DNA of 64,000 bases from Apilactobacillus waqarii (GCF_019061205.1 NZ_JAHQYH010000002.1:179457-243456); one strand, 5' to 3'. Shown: positions 19,401 through 27,390, counted from the stretch's first letter. Notes: generated by a model not told the origin, from the sequence alone. Translations and numbers: made by a program.

Positions 19401-20791
19401 CTGATTACCAAGCTAAGTACGGTGGAGAATTCTTGAGTGATTTACAAAAGATGTACCCAGACTTGTTCACAACAAAACAAGTATCAACTGGTAAGACAAT
19501 CGATCCCTCAACTAAGATTAAGGTATGGGATGCTAAGTACTTAAATGGTTCTAACATCCAAGGGCGTGGTGCTGAATATGTTCTAAGTAATTCATATGGT
19601 GCCGGATACTTTACTGTCCCTACATCAGATAACCCTGGAATTCAAGCAACTGTATTGCCTAAGGAACTATTAGGACAAACTGTTAACTATGGTTTGACTA
19701 CTATTGATGGTCAACAAAGATACATCACTCCTAGTGGATATATTGCAACCAACTCATTCTTAAAGGATGAAAGTGGTAACTGGTACTACGTTGATGCTCA
19801 AGGTAACTTTGTAACTACACCAACAATCATTAATGGTGCTAACTACTACTTCCTACCAAATGGTGTGAATGTAAGGGATGCACTAGTTAAAAATGATGAT
19901 GGTACATTGAGTTACTACCAATCAAATGGTATTTTGGCTCAATCTACCGGTTACTACCTAAGTAACGGTTTTGGCCAATTTATCTACATTGATAAGAATG
20001 GTTATGCTCACAAAGGAGTTCTTAAGTTCGGTAACACTACTCAATACTTTGATACTAACGGATACCAAGTTAAGAATAAGATTGTTACTGTAAATGGCAA
20101 GAAGCAATACTTTGCAGCAGGATCAGGTAACCTTGTTAAGAATAGCTTCTTCAGTTACAAGAACAATTACTACTATGCTGATAAGAACGGAAACGTTGTT
20201 ACTGGGGCAAAGACTATTAATAAGAAGAAATATTACTTCAATAGCAATGGTACTCAAGTTAAGGGAACCTATGTAGTAAACAAGAAGACTGGAGCTCTAA
20301 CTTATTACAACAAGAACAACGGTCAACTAGTTACCAAGTCATTTAAGAGCAAAAATAATAAGATTACCGTAAACAAAGACGGTAGAGTGATCGCTCCTAA
20401 CAAGTTAGTAGTTACTGGTAGTGGTAAATATGTACTTAATGCTAAGAATCAAGTTAGATATGGAATCATTAAAGTATCTGGTAAGTACTACTTCTTCGGT
20501 TCAGATGGTAATATGAAGAAGTCTGGTAATGTGAAGACTAAATCAATTACTTACACCCTAAGAAAGAACGGTACAGTTAACTTTAATACTGCCAGAATTA
20601 CTTCTGATGACGATCTAAAGAACGTGCAAGCTCAAATTCAAAATTATAAGAAAGATTTAAAACTAGCTGAAAAGAAATTGAAAGGCATTAAGAAACACAC
20701 CAATGCTTACACAACAATTTCTAAGCAAGTTACAAGTCTGAAGGCTGAAATCAAAAAGTACAATAATTACGTAAACAATTATTTGTCATAA
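16490..20791 (+). CDS. GH70 glucansucrase paralogue, branching-sucrase-like
   Basis: A 1433-residue secreted transglucosylase, paralogous to the gene just upstream. Start ATG 16490 follows GGGGAGGG. The KxYKxGKxW signal is followed by a Ser/Ala-rich linker (about 40-150), one YG repeat, the permuted GH70 domain (about 205-1075), fewer glucan-binding repeats (about 1080-1370) and a single Lys-rich hairpin (about 1371-1433). Catalytic residues are D445 (IRVDAVDN), E483 (LEDWS) and D556 (RAHDAGVQ), again spaced 38 and 73; the last motif is MDFVPDQLYMLP. Motif IV again has AGV in place of SEV. Compared with its neighbour it lacks the 15-mer Ser repeats, and the second half of the catalytic domain is much richer in lysine. 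Linkage type is unknown; branching is inferred. Confidence 0.9.
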   Translation: MNSMNNDKKIHYKMYKSGKHWITAGILTGAIALTLINIDNHSLTARADEQTTVTTTSTNNSNTNDNKSNVQEEGATQQSTSSSTASSSASASQSASSSSASSSAESSVAAAKSVSASSTSSSSATNSAAATTATAATTATASEKTDSAVNPQLSANVSDAFKAHTKYIDGKTYYYNDNVMLKSQVIEDNGTKYYFGDNGALTNYTNNFAAGTIAASDKTAIYSADDKNITNVNGFITADSWYRPKQIQVNDGQWRDSTENDFRPLLSVWWPSQKVQIDYLNYMSKQGLVSGTFSSSNTSDQLNTASATVRLNIEKNIQASNGSVDKIKTIFTNFVNSQSQWNMTSENYDLNDGFQGGSLIYGNNDLTPNANSEYRVINRNPSQQNGVLNYNKTSYIGYEFLLANDVDNSNPTVQAETLNWLYYMMNFGTITQDDKNANFDGIRVDAVDNMDADILDIIAGYFKDAYGINKNDKNANDHLAILEDWSANDAQYLKDKGSNQMTIDGGYKDALANVLTNDPKKRSDIAKLITAGVVNRRKDSTYNTAIPNYSIVRAHDAGVQTVIAQIIQDKINPTANGLNPTWDEINKAFKIYNADEKSTNKKYTQYNIPAAYALMLTNKDTTPRVYYGDLYTDNGQFMATKTPYYNSISAMLKGRVKYVAGGQAMKTVAVNNGKDKVLVSVRFGKGANAVTSKGTKQTRKSGIAVIESNNPKLKLGKKDKVVIYMGAAHKNQAYRPLLKTTKNGIATYATDKSAKKSVVYTDSKGRLILTGSAIKGYANPQVSGYLSMWVPVGASAKQDVRTAASTKATKDGKSYHSNAALDSNVIFEAFSNFQSMPTKQSQYSNVVIAKNAKLFANLGFTNIELPPQYRSTNDGTFLDSTVQNGYSFNDRYDLGFNTPTKYGTAEQLTTAIKALHAQNLKVLMDFVPDQLYMLPKQQVVSATRVNQLGVLNAKTNLINMLYDAYSQGSGTDYQAKYGGEFLSDLQKMYPDLFTTKQVSTGKTIDPSTKIKVWDAKYLNGSNIQGRGAEYVLSNSYGAGYFTVPTSDNPGIQATVLPKELLGQTVNYGLTTIDGQQRYITPSGYIATNSFLKDESGNWYYVDAQGNFVTTPTIINGANYYFLPNGVNVRDALVKNDDGTLSYYQSNGILAQSTGYYLSNGFGQFIYIDKNGYAHKGVLKFGNTTQYFDTNGYQVKNKIVTVNGKKQYFAAGSGNLVKNSFFSYKNNYYYADKNGNVVTGAKTINKKKYYFNSNGTQVKGTYVVNKKTGALTYYNKNNGQLVTKSFKSKNNKITVNKDGRVIAPNKLVVTGSGKYVLNAKNQVRYGIIKVSGKYYFFGSDGNMKKSGNVKTKSITYTLRKNGTVNFNTARITSDDDLKNVQAQIQNYKKDLKLAEKKLKGIKKHTNAYTTISKQVTSLKAEIKKYNNYVNNYLS

Positions 20792-20793
20792 TA

Positions 20794-20834
20794 AAAAAAT
20801 ACCGATAAGTTATATATACTTATCGGTATTTTTA
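20794..20834 (+). terminator. Intrinsic terminator after the second GH70 gene
   Basis: Stem AATACCGATAAGT with ACTTATCGGTATT and a T run. Confidence 0.9.
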
Positions 20835-20883
20835 TTAATATTATTAAATCGTGCAAAAGACTCTTAAAAAAACATTTTAATTT

Positions 20884-20892
20884 TGTTATAAT
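20884..20892 (+). promoter_or_regulatory. Extended -10 promoter of the second GH32 gene
   Basis: TGTTATAAT at 20884-20892; only a weak TTAAAA sits at the -35 position. The leader is about 40 bases. Confidence 0.45.
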
Positions 20893-20933
20893 TTTATTAA
20901 AAAATAGTTAGTTTAAAATCCATGGGGGAAATT

Positions 20934-23900
20934 ATGAATTTCGGTAATCAAGAAACAAAGGTTCATTTCAAAAGTTACAAAGCCGGTAAGCAATGGGTAG
21001 TAGCTGGAATTGCTACATCCGCAGTGTTAGGTATGTTTGCTCTTGCTGGTGCTTCAAATGGAGTGAAAGTAAACGCTGATGTGAACGATAATGCAGTTAC
21101 TGTTTTACAAAATAACAACACATCGATTGCTTCCAAAGACGAAAACAAGAATGATGCCAATGCAGATCAAGTAAAAAATAACGAGAATAATGAAACTTCT
21201 ACTAATAACACATCAAGTAATAAAGTAGCTACAAAGAAAGTTGCTAAGAAGACAACAAAGAAAACAACCAAAAAAGTTGTTAAGAAAACAACTAAGAAGT
21301 CAGCTAAAAAAGCTTCTAAGAAAGTTGTCAAAGGAAAGTCTGGTTACAAATACACTAAATCAGGTGTTAGATATTTAACTGACAAGGGTACATACGCTAA
21401 AGGATTAGTAACCATTAAGGGTGTTAAAAAATTCTTTAACGAAAAGGGATACCTAGTTAAAAACAAGTCCTTCACATATAAGAAGTCTACATATCTAGCT
21501 AAAAAAGATGGTGAACTTGCCACAGGACTTCAAACATTAAACAATCAAAAGGTTTACTTCTCAAACAGTGGTAAGTTAATCAAAGGGTTAATTGAAAACA
21601 TTAACGGTAAGCAAATGTTTTTTGATCCTTCAACTGGATACTTAATTACTGATAAATACATTACAGTAAACAAGGTAAACTACCATGCTGATTTGAACGG
21701 TTACTTATCAAAAGATGATTCACATACTGATGAAGCATTAATGACTAACGCAGCATTCAGCCAAAACTTCCATTACAACGTTCCGCGTGGATACTCAAAT
21801 GATATTCAATCAATTATTCCACATGATGGAACTGATGGTAAGGTAGACTACTACGACGTATATTACCTATACAATCCATATCCAAACCAAAAGAAGTTCT
21901 CAAACGAATGGTACCATGCCACTACAAAAGACTTTAAGACATTTACATCATATGATCAAAGCAACCCAACTTCATTAAAGAACGTTGCTATTCCTTTTGG
22001 TGGATACACTGGTTCAGCTAATCAAGTAGTATCAGGAAATAAAACTTTCTGGAAATATGTAGCAACAGGTGCCATTGTTTCAAATGATGGAAGAATCAAA
22101 AAAGATCAATGGGGTAACAAGATTGACGCTAACGCTAAATTAGCTTACTTCACCGATATTGAAGATAAACAATATATTGACTTGGTATACAGTAACAATG
22201 GAGAACAATTTAAACCAGTTACTGACAAGCCAGTGCTAAGCGCTGCAATGTTTAAGATTGGTGGAGGAGATTTCCGAGACATTCAAGTTCTACCACAAAG
22301 TGATGGTTCATTACTTGCTTACGTTGCCGGTGGATGGTCTAAGAAAATTTTTGTCTTCAGAAGTACCAATGGTATCAAATGGACTTATAACTCTAAAGAA
22401 GATATTAATTTAGGTACTATTAAGTCAGTTCCTTTTGAAGTTGAAACTCCATTGATTCGTACAATCAACGGTCAAACATTCATGTTCTTCAGTTGGCATA
22501 GTGATACCATCCGTGCAAGTGCTTACGTAAAGGGAAGCCTTGATAAGAACGGTGTATTTAAGCTAGCTCCCGATGCACAATTCGTTAACACCGATGGTGC
22601 TGACTTCAAGAGTGATGTTTACGCTGGAAACAGTACTAATCTTGATAGTAACAACCTAATTAACATTAACTGGAGTGGTAACTGGTTCTACTCACCACTA
22701 GCCACAGCTATTACCGATTACGATGGTCTTACTAAGCACAGTGGTACAATTACGTTACCTCGTTTGATTCAAAACGTTAATGGAACACTTAAGTACATTC
22801 CAATCGAACCTGACAACAAGCTAGTAAGTAGCTACAGAATTAATTCTTCAGCTCAATCAGTTCTTGTAAACACTAACAACAAGTTAGACTTCACTTTCGA
22901 TAGTGGTCAAGCTAACAAGACTATTACATTTAAACGTAATCAATCAACAATCACTATTACATTGAACAAGAATGGTATTGAAGTTAAACGTCAAAACTCA
23001 CTATATGACTTGCTTTCAAAGGATGCAGTTACTGCACTAAGCACTACTCACATCACAAAACTAGAAGTATACGTAGATAACACTACTATCGAACTATACC
23101 TACCAGAAGCTAACAAGTCATACAACATTGTTAACTTTAGTTCAATTCAAAACGAACCATACTTCATGTCATCAACTGCTGCAGCAACTGTTGACAACTA
23201 CCAATTCGGTCAATCAGATGGTTCAAAAACTAACGATGGTTTAACCACAAACATTACTAAGCTACAAGGTTACCTACAAGATGACTCTGTATTAATTAAC
23301 GCTTTAAAGGCACAACCAGATGCTGATCAAAGCAAGATTACTGATGCATTGAACAAGATTAGCCAAGCTCAAAATAGTTTAACTACTGCACAACAAAACA
23401 TTAAGAATTCTGTCGGTATGGGTACCGATGTACGTGCAAGTCTATACACTGATATTGCAAACGATGCTTACAAGACTGCTAAGGATCTTGAAAACAGCGT
23501 TAGTTCAATTGCTATGAACATTTCAAACTCTGTTAATAACAATGGAATTGAAAACCAAAACGGTAGTTACGTAATTAACGGTCACAACACTTGGTTCATT
23601 AATGGTAAACGTACTGCTGGTCAAATGATTACAGATGACCAAGGTAACACTCACTACTATGATGCTCAAACTGGTTACGAAGCTATTAATACTTTCTATG
23701 TAGACAATGGTGCATACTACTACTTCGACAACAACGGAAACATGGTTAAGAACCAATTTGTTGAAGTTAACCCAGGTACTGGATACCAATACTACTTTGG
23801 AAACGATGGTAAGGCGCTATTAGGTAAGAAAGTTGTAAACGGCGCTCAATATGACTTTGGTGATAATGGTATCGTAGTTAAGAACTCAATTGTTAAGAAC

Positions 23901-24884
23901 TCTGATGGTACAGTATCTTACTATGGAACTGACGGAAAGATGGCAACTTCAGATGTAACTGTTGGTAGCCAAACATTCAAGATTTCTTCAGATGGTACTA
24001 TCCAAGGAAACAACACATTTGTTCAATCACCATCAAACAATAGCGTTTTCTACTACTTAAAGAAGAACAAGGTAACCACTGGAATTATCAATAATGCCGG
24101 TAATGTATACAAGTTTGACAGTAATGGTGAAGCAACAGGAAATACATTCATCAAGGATTACAAAGGAAAGAAGATTTACTACATTTCCTTTGATAACCAT
24201 CCAGCTCAACAGGGAATAGGTATTAACAACCAAAGATTTAACTTTAATAAATATGGACAATTGGTTGCACCTAACCAAGTTATCACTTTACCTTATGGAT
24301 CAAAGTTTTTCTTAGATAAGAATAACAATATTCAGGGGGGAATCCATGAATATGACGGTTACTTCTATGCATTCACTAAGGATGGAAAACTACGTAAGTC
24401 AGGAACTGCCGAATACAAGGGTAAGAAGTACAAGATTACTAAGGGTGGAACTCTTAAGGGACTTAAGGGTCGTAAGATTCCTAGACAATCAGATCTTAAT
24501 AATCTTAAAACCAAAGTTACTAAATTAAAAAAATCGTTGGATAAAGAAAAATCCAAGCTTTCAAAATTAAAGAATAAGCATAGTGCTCATTACAAAAAGC
24601 TTCTTAAGAAGTACAACAGTGATAAGAAGTCTTACGACAGACTTAACAATAGAAAGAATGGTTTAGCTGGTTACTTCAAGAATGTTGGATTAGTAAACAA
24701 GGCAAAAGCTGAATTAACTAATGTTAATGCTCAAGAAGCAAAGGTTAAGAAGAACCTAAAGAAACATAACGCTAAGAAGAACCGCGCTGCTTTGAAGAAG
24801 TTAAAGGCAAAGGCTTCAAAGATTAATAAGACTATGTCTAAGTACTACAAAGAAATGAACGCGTTTAAGAACAGCTACAAATAA
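20934..24884 (+). CDS. Secreted GH32 fructan hydrolase flanked by glucan-binding repeats
   Basis: A 1316-residue extracellular enzyme. I prefer ATG 20934 (GGGGGAA upstream) over ATG 20922, which has no ribosome binding site. The order is signal with KSYKAGKQW, a poly-KK/T tract (about 100-136), YG-type glucan-binding repeats (about 150-262), GH32 propeller (about 273-622), GH32 beta-sandwich (about 630-755), a helical region (about 765-865), a second block of glucan-binding repeats (about 873-1179) and a Lys-rich helical end (about 1183-1316). Catalytic residues are D290 (SNDIQS), D449 in FRDI, where the family has RDP, and E504 (VETPL). SDVYAGNS and GTITLPRLIQ support GH32. It should release fructose from fructan or sucrose; the repeats probably dock it on glucan made by the GH70 neighbours. 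The substrate is unproven, and the motif changes leave activity open. Confidence 0.85.
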   Translation: MNFGNQETKVHFKSYKAGKQWVVAGIATSAVLGMFALAGASNGVKVNADVNDNAVTVLQNNNTSIASKDENKNDANADQVKNNENNETSTNNTSSNKVATKKVAKKTTKKTTKKVVKKTTKKSAKKASKKVVKGKSGYKYTKSGVRYLTDKGTYAKGLVTIKGVKKFFNEKGYLVKNKSFTYKKSTYLAKKDGELATGLQTLNNQKVYFSNSGKLIKGLIENINGKQMFFDPSTGYLITDKYITVNKVNYHADLNGYLSKDDSHTDEALMTNAAFSQNFHYNVPRGYSNDIQSIIPHDGTDGKVDYYDVYYLYNPYPNQKKFSNEWYHATTKDFKTFTSYDQSNPTSLKNVAIPFGGYTGSANQVVSGNKTFWKYVATGAIVSNDGRIKKDQWGNKIDANAKLAYFTDIEDKQYIDLVYSNNGEQFKPVTDKPVLSAAMFKIGGGDFRDIQVLPQSDGSLLAYVAGGWSKKIFVFRSTNGIKWTYNSKEDINLGTIKSVPFEVETPLIRTINGQTFMFFSWHSDTIRASAYVKGSLDKNGVFKLAPDAQFVNTDGADFKSDVYAGNSTNLDSNNLININWSGNWFYSPLATAITDYDGLTKHSGTITLPRLIQNVNGTLKYIPIEPDNKLVSSYRINSSAQSVLVNTNNKLDFTFDSGQANKTITFKRNQSTITITLNKNGIEVKRQNSLYDLLSKDAVTALSTTHITKLEVYVDNTTIELYLPEANKSYNIVNFSSIQNEPYFMSSTAAATVDNYQFGQSDGSKTNDGLTTNITKLQGYLQDDSVLINALKAQPDADQSKITDALNKISQAQNSLTTAQQNIKNSVGMGTDVRASLYTDIANDAYKTAKDLENSVSSIAMNISNSVNNNGIENQNGSYVINGHNTWFINGKRTAGQMITDDQGNTHYYDAQTGYEAINTFYVDNGAYYYFDNNGNMVKNQFVEVNPGTGYQYYFGNDGKALLGKKVVNGAQYDFGDNGIVVKNSIVKNSDGTVSYYGTDGKMATSDVTVGSQTFKISSDGTIQGNNTFVQSPSNNSVFYYLKKNKVTTGIINNAGNVYKFDSNGEATGNTFIKDYKGKKIYYISFDNHPAQQGIGINNQRFNFNKYGQLVAPNQVITLPYGSKFFLDKNNNIQGGIHEYDGYFYAFTKDGKLRKSGTAEYKGKKYKITKGGTLKGLKGRKIPRQSDLNNLKTKVTKLKKSLDKEKSKLSKLKNKHSAHYKKLLKKYNSDKKSYDRLNNRKNGLAGYFKNVGLVNKAKAELTNVNAQEAKVKKNLKKHNAKKNRAALKKLKAKASKINKTMSKYYKEMNAFKNSYK

Positions 24885-24887
24885 CCT

Positions 24888-24919
24888 AAAAAAGAATGCC
24901 ACTTTGGTATTCTTTTTTT
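24888..24919 (+). terminator. Intrinsic terminator after the second GH32 gene
   Basis: Imperfect AAAGAATGCCA/TGGTATTCTTT stem followed by eight T. Confidence 0.8.
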
Positions 24920-24960
24920 GTGTGTTATGATGTTTTCATCAATTAAAGCGAGGAAATAAT

Positions 24961-25773
24961 ATGAAATTAAGAAAGATGTGGGCAATCACTTTTTGGGTAT
25001 TGCTGGTCGATTTTATTGCGTTGAATCTTGTGGGGATGACCTCCATGAACTTCAACATTTATACCACTGCTCATAAGTTGCTCGGCCAAATGGATCCGGG
25101 AATCCTAAGAGCGGTATTCGCAGTTGCACTATTGATATATGCTAAACGTGAATGGAAGATTGACGTCATGCATCAAAAGGGTGGCTACATGCACATGTTC
25201 AAGGATGGATGGCTAATGATTGTCCTAACCATTATGAACATCACAGTGGCCAGTGACACAATTGTCTGGAAGAGTCTTTTGTACCACATGAATGCGTTCA
25301 ACATTGGCCTAGCATTTGGTGTCGGACTAATTGAAGCGTTATTCGTAGGGATGTTTGAAGAAATCTCCATTCGCGGTGTCATGATGGGGGCGATGTTGAA
25401 GGGCTTCAAGAAATACCCAGTTATGAAGAGCATTTTCTTTTCTAGCATCGTCTTCGGTTCTCTTCATATGTTGAATTACTTCGTAGCACCATTTTGGGAT
25501 ACTACCAACCAAGTGATCTACGCAGCCGGATTAGGTTTTGTATTAGCAACCGTCTACTATGTAAGTAAGAATATCTGGGTTTCCATCATATTGCACACAT
25601 TGATGGACTATTCGGCATTTGTATTTTCAATGCATTCAACACTTTTGAATTCAGCAACTACCAATACAGTTGATATTATGTCGATTACCATTTTTGTAAT
25701 TGGATTGGTATCTTCATACCTATCATTACTTATCTACAATCGTAAGCAAGGCAAGAAGGATCTACTATTTTAA
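24961..25773 (+). CDS. CPBP family intramembrane metalloprotease
   Basis: A 270-residue polytopic membrane protein of the CAAX-protease/bacteriocin-processing (Abi) family. All three family motifs are present: FEEISIRG (the EExxxR motif, zinc/catalytic glutamates), VFGSLHML (FxxxH) and ILHTLMD (HxxxD). About seven to eight helices are predicted. Known members process or confer immunity to bacteriocins or cleave membrane substrates; the substrate here is unknown. It has its own terminator, follows the carbohydrase island and has a good ribosome binding site (GCGAGGAA). Confidence 0.85.
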   Translation: MKLRKMWAITFWVLLVDFIALNLVGMTSMNFNIYTTAHKLLGQMDPGILRAVFAVALLIYAKREWKIDVMHQKGGYMHMFKDGWLMIVLTIMNITVASDTIVWKSLLYHMNAFNIGLAFGVGLIEALFVGMFEEISIRGVMMGAMLKGFKKYPVMKSIFFSSIVFGSLHMLNYFVAPFWDTTNQVIYAAGLGFVLATVYYVSKNIWVSIILHTLMDYSAFVFSMHSTLLNSATTNTVDIMSITIFVIGLVSSYLSLLIYNRKQGKKDLLF

Positions 25774-25779
25774 ACGCTT

Positions 25780-25810
25780 AAGCAACGGAATGATTCCGTT
25801 GCTTTTTTTA
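25780..25810 (+). terminator. Intrinsic terminator after the CPBP gene
   Basis: Perfect 11-bp stem AAGCAACGGAA/TTCCGTTGCTT with a TGA loop and a T run. Confidence 0.9.
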
Positions 25811-25912
25811 TACTTTTGTGAAACTCAGTGAGATGTTACACAAAGTTAAAAAGCGCTATAACTACTGTTAATATATCAAATGTTAAATTTATCTTAAGGA
25901 CAAATAAAATTA

Positions 25913-25940
25913 TTGTGTTTTTATTCACAATACATATAAT
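25913..25940 (+). promoter_or_regulatory. nox promoter with Rex-like inverted repeat
   Basis: ATTGTG-N7-CACAAT (25913-25931) directly precedes TATAAT (25935-25940). It resembles the Rex box TTGTGAA-N4-TTCACAA, and the right half TTCACAA is exact, but the spacing is one base short and the left half reads TTGTGTT. The assignment is therefore tentative. Confidence 0.4.
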
Positions 25941-25996
25941 TAGAGTTGTAGAGAAAATATAAATGAAAAAATACAGAATAGAGAAGGTATTACAAT

Positions 25997-27334
25997 ATGA
26001 AAGTTATTGTTATTGGTTGTACACATGCAGGTACATTCGCTGTTAAACAAATTTTAAAAGAACACCCAGATGCAGAAGTTACTGTATACGAAAGAAATGA
26101 CAACATTTCATTCCTATCATGTGGTATCGCTTTATACCTAGATGGTAAAGTTAAGGATCCTCAAGGTTTATTCTACTCAAATCCTAAGGAATTATCCGAT
26201 TTAGGTGCAAACGTTAAAATGCTACACAGTGTAAAGTCTGTAGATACTGACGCTAAGACAATCGAAGTTGAAAACTTAGATTCACATGACGTATTTACTG
26301 ATAAGTACGACAAGCTAGTTATGACAACAGGTTCACGTCCTGTTCTTCCTCCAATCGAAGGTCGCGATAACAAGAACGTCTTCTTCTGCAAGAACTGGCA
26401 CGATGCTCAAATCCTATTTGAAAAGGCTAAGGACCACAAGCGTATCGCCGTTGTTGGTGCTGGTTACATCGGTGCTGAATTAGCAGAAGCATTCTCAAAC
26501 CACGGTCACGAAACTACTTTAATCAACAGTGACAGTCACGTACTATCAAAGTACTTCGATAAGAAGTTCACTGACAAGATTGAAGAACTATACGCTGACC
26601 ACAACGTAAAACTAGAACTAGGTGTTCGTGTTCAAAAGTTCTCAGGTGATGATGAATTAACATTATCAACTGGTGATCACGACATTAAGGCTGACATGGC
26701 TATCCTATGTGTTGGTTTCCAACCAAACACTGAACTATTAACTGGCAAGGTTGATATGATGGATAACGGTGCCATCATCACTAACGAATACATGCAATCA
26801 TCAAACCCAGATATCTTTGCTGCCGGTGACAGTGCTGCTGTGCACTTCAACCCAAGTGAAACTAATGAATACATTCCACTAGCAACTAATGCTGTTCGCC
26901 AAGGTATTCTAGTTGGTCAAAACATCGAAAAGCCAACAACTAAGTACATGGGTACCCAATCATCATCAGGTTTACAACTATATGATTACTCATTGGTTTC
27001 TACTGGAATGACAGTTGGTATGGCTGAAAGAAAGAATATGAAAGCAAGCTCAGTAGTTGTTGAAGATAACTACCGTCCAGAATTCATGCCAACAACTGAA
27101 AAGGTATTAATGGAACTAGTATACGACCCAAGCACTCGTCGTATCTTAGGTGGATCATTAATGAGTCGTTATGACATTTCTCAATCAGCTAACACATTAT
27201 CTGTTCTTATCCAAAACAAGAACACAATCGATGACTTAGCTATGGTTGATATGTTATTCCAACCAAACTTTGACCGTCCATTCCACTACCTAAACATTTT
27301 GGGTCAAGCTGCTCAAGCGCAAGAAGAAAAGTAA
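25997..27334 (+). CDS. nox: FAD-dependent NADH oxidase (water-forming type)
   Basis: A 445-residue flavoprotein of the Nox/CoA-disulfide-reductase family that oxidises NADH with O2, normally to water. Features are the N-terminal FAD fold (VIVIGCTHAGTFA), the redox-active Cys42 in the FLSCGIALYL motif, the NAD-binding fold near residue 150 (VVGAGYIGAELAEAF) and the FAD motif NPDIFAAGDSA. The C-terminal dimerisation domain is intact and the length is normal. It stands alone with its own promoter and terminator. In fructophilic lactobacilli, NADH reoxidation by O2 or fructose is essential because ethanol formation is limited (family knowledge), which fits the fructose-releasing enzymes nearby. 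Codon choice resembles that of other highly expressed genes here. Confidence 0.93.
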   Translation: MKVIVIGCTHAGTFAVKQILKEHPDAEVTVYERNDNISFLSCGIALYLDGKVKDPQGLFYSNPKELSDLGANVKMLHSVKSVDTDAKTIEVENLDSHDVFTDKYDKLVMTTGSRPVLPPIEGRDNKNVFFCKNWHDAQILFEKAKDHKRIAVVGAGYIGAELAEAFSNHGHETTLINSDSHVLSKYFDKKFTDKIEELYADHNVKLELGVRVQKFSGDDELTLSTGDHDIKADMAILCVGFQPNTELLTGKVDMMDNGAIITNEYMQSSNPDIFAAGDSAAVHFNPSETNEYIPLATNAVRQGILVGQNIEKPTTKYMGTQSSSGLQLYDYSLVSTGMTVGMAERKNMKASSVVVEDNYRPEFMPTTEKVLMELVYDPSTRRILGGSLMSRYDISQSANTLSVLIQNKNTIDDLAMVDMLFQPNFDRPFHYLNILGQAAQAQEEK

Positions 27335-27352
27335 AATTCTTAACTAAATTTG

Positions 27353-27390
27353 AAAAATTCCCTAAAAATTTCATTTTAGGGAATTTTTTT
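27353..27390 (+). terminator. Intrinsic terminator after nox
   Basis: Stem AAAATTCCCTAAAA/TTTTAGGGAATTTT followed by T. Confidence 0.9.

Noticed and set aside
3035..24884. Assignment of the two fructan enzymes to GH68 (levansucrase/inulosucrase)
   Set aside because: GH68 motifs (WDSW, DEIER) are absent; the YAGNY/YAGNS block, the PR-L motif and the C-terminal beta-sandwich are GH32 features.
9833..24884. LPXTG or choline-type anchoring of the giant enzymes
   Set aside because: No LPXTG-hydrophobic-charged tail is present; the C-termini are lysine-rich helices.
25844..25862. TGTTAC followed by a GTTAA-like half site, resembling a WalR box
   Set aside because: The second half site is off by one in spacing and lacks the leading T; not counted with the three better boxes.
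25963..26046. A 27-codon Cys-containing upstream ORF overlapping the start of nox
   Set aside because: Its ribosome binding site is poor and it overlaps the nox start in another frame; likely chance, though a regulatory uORF is not excluded.
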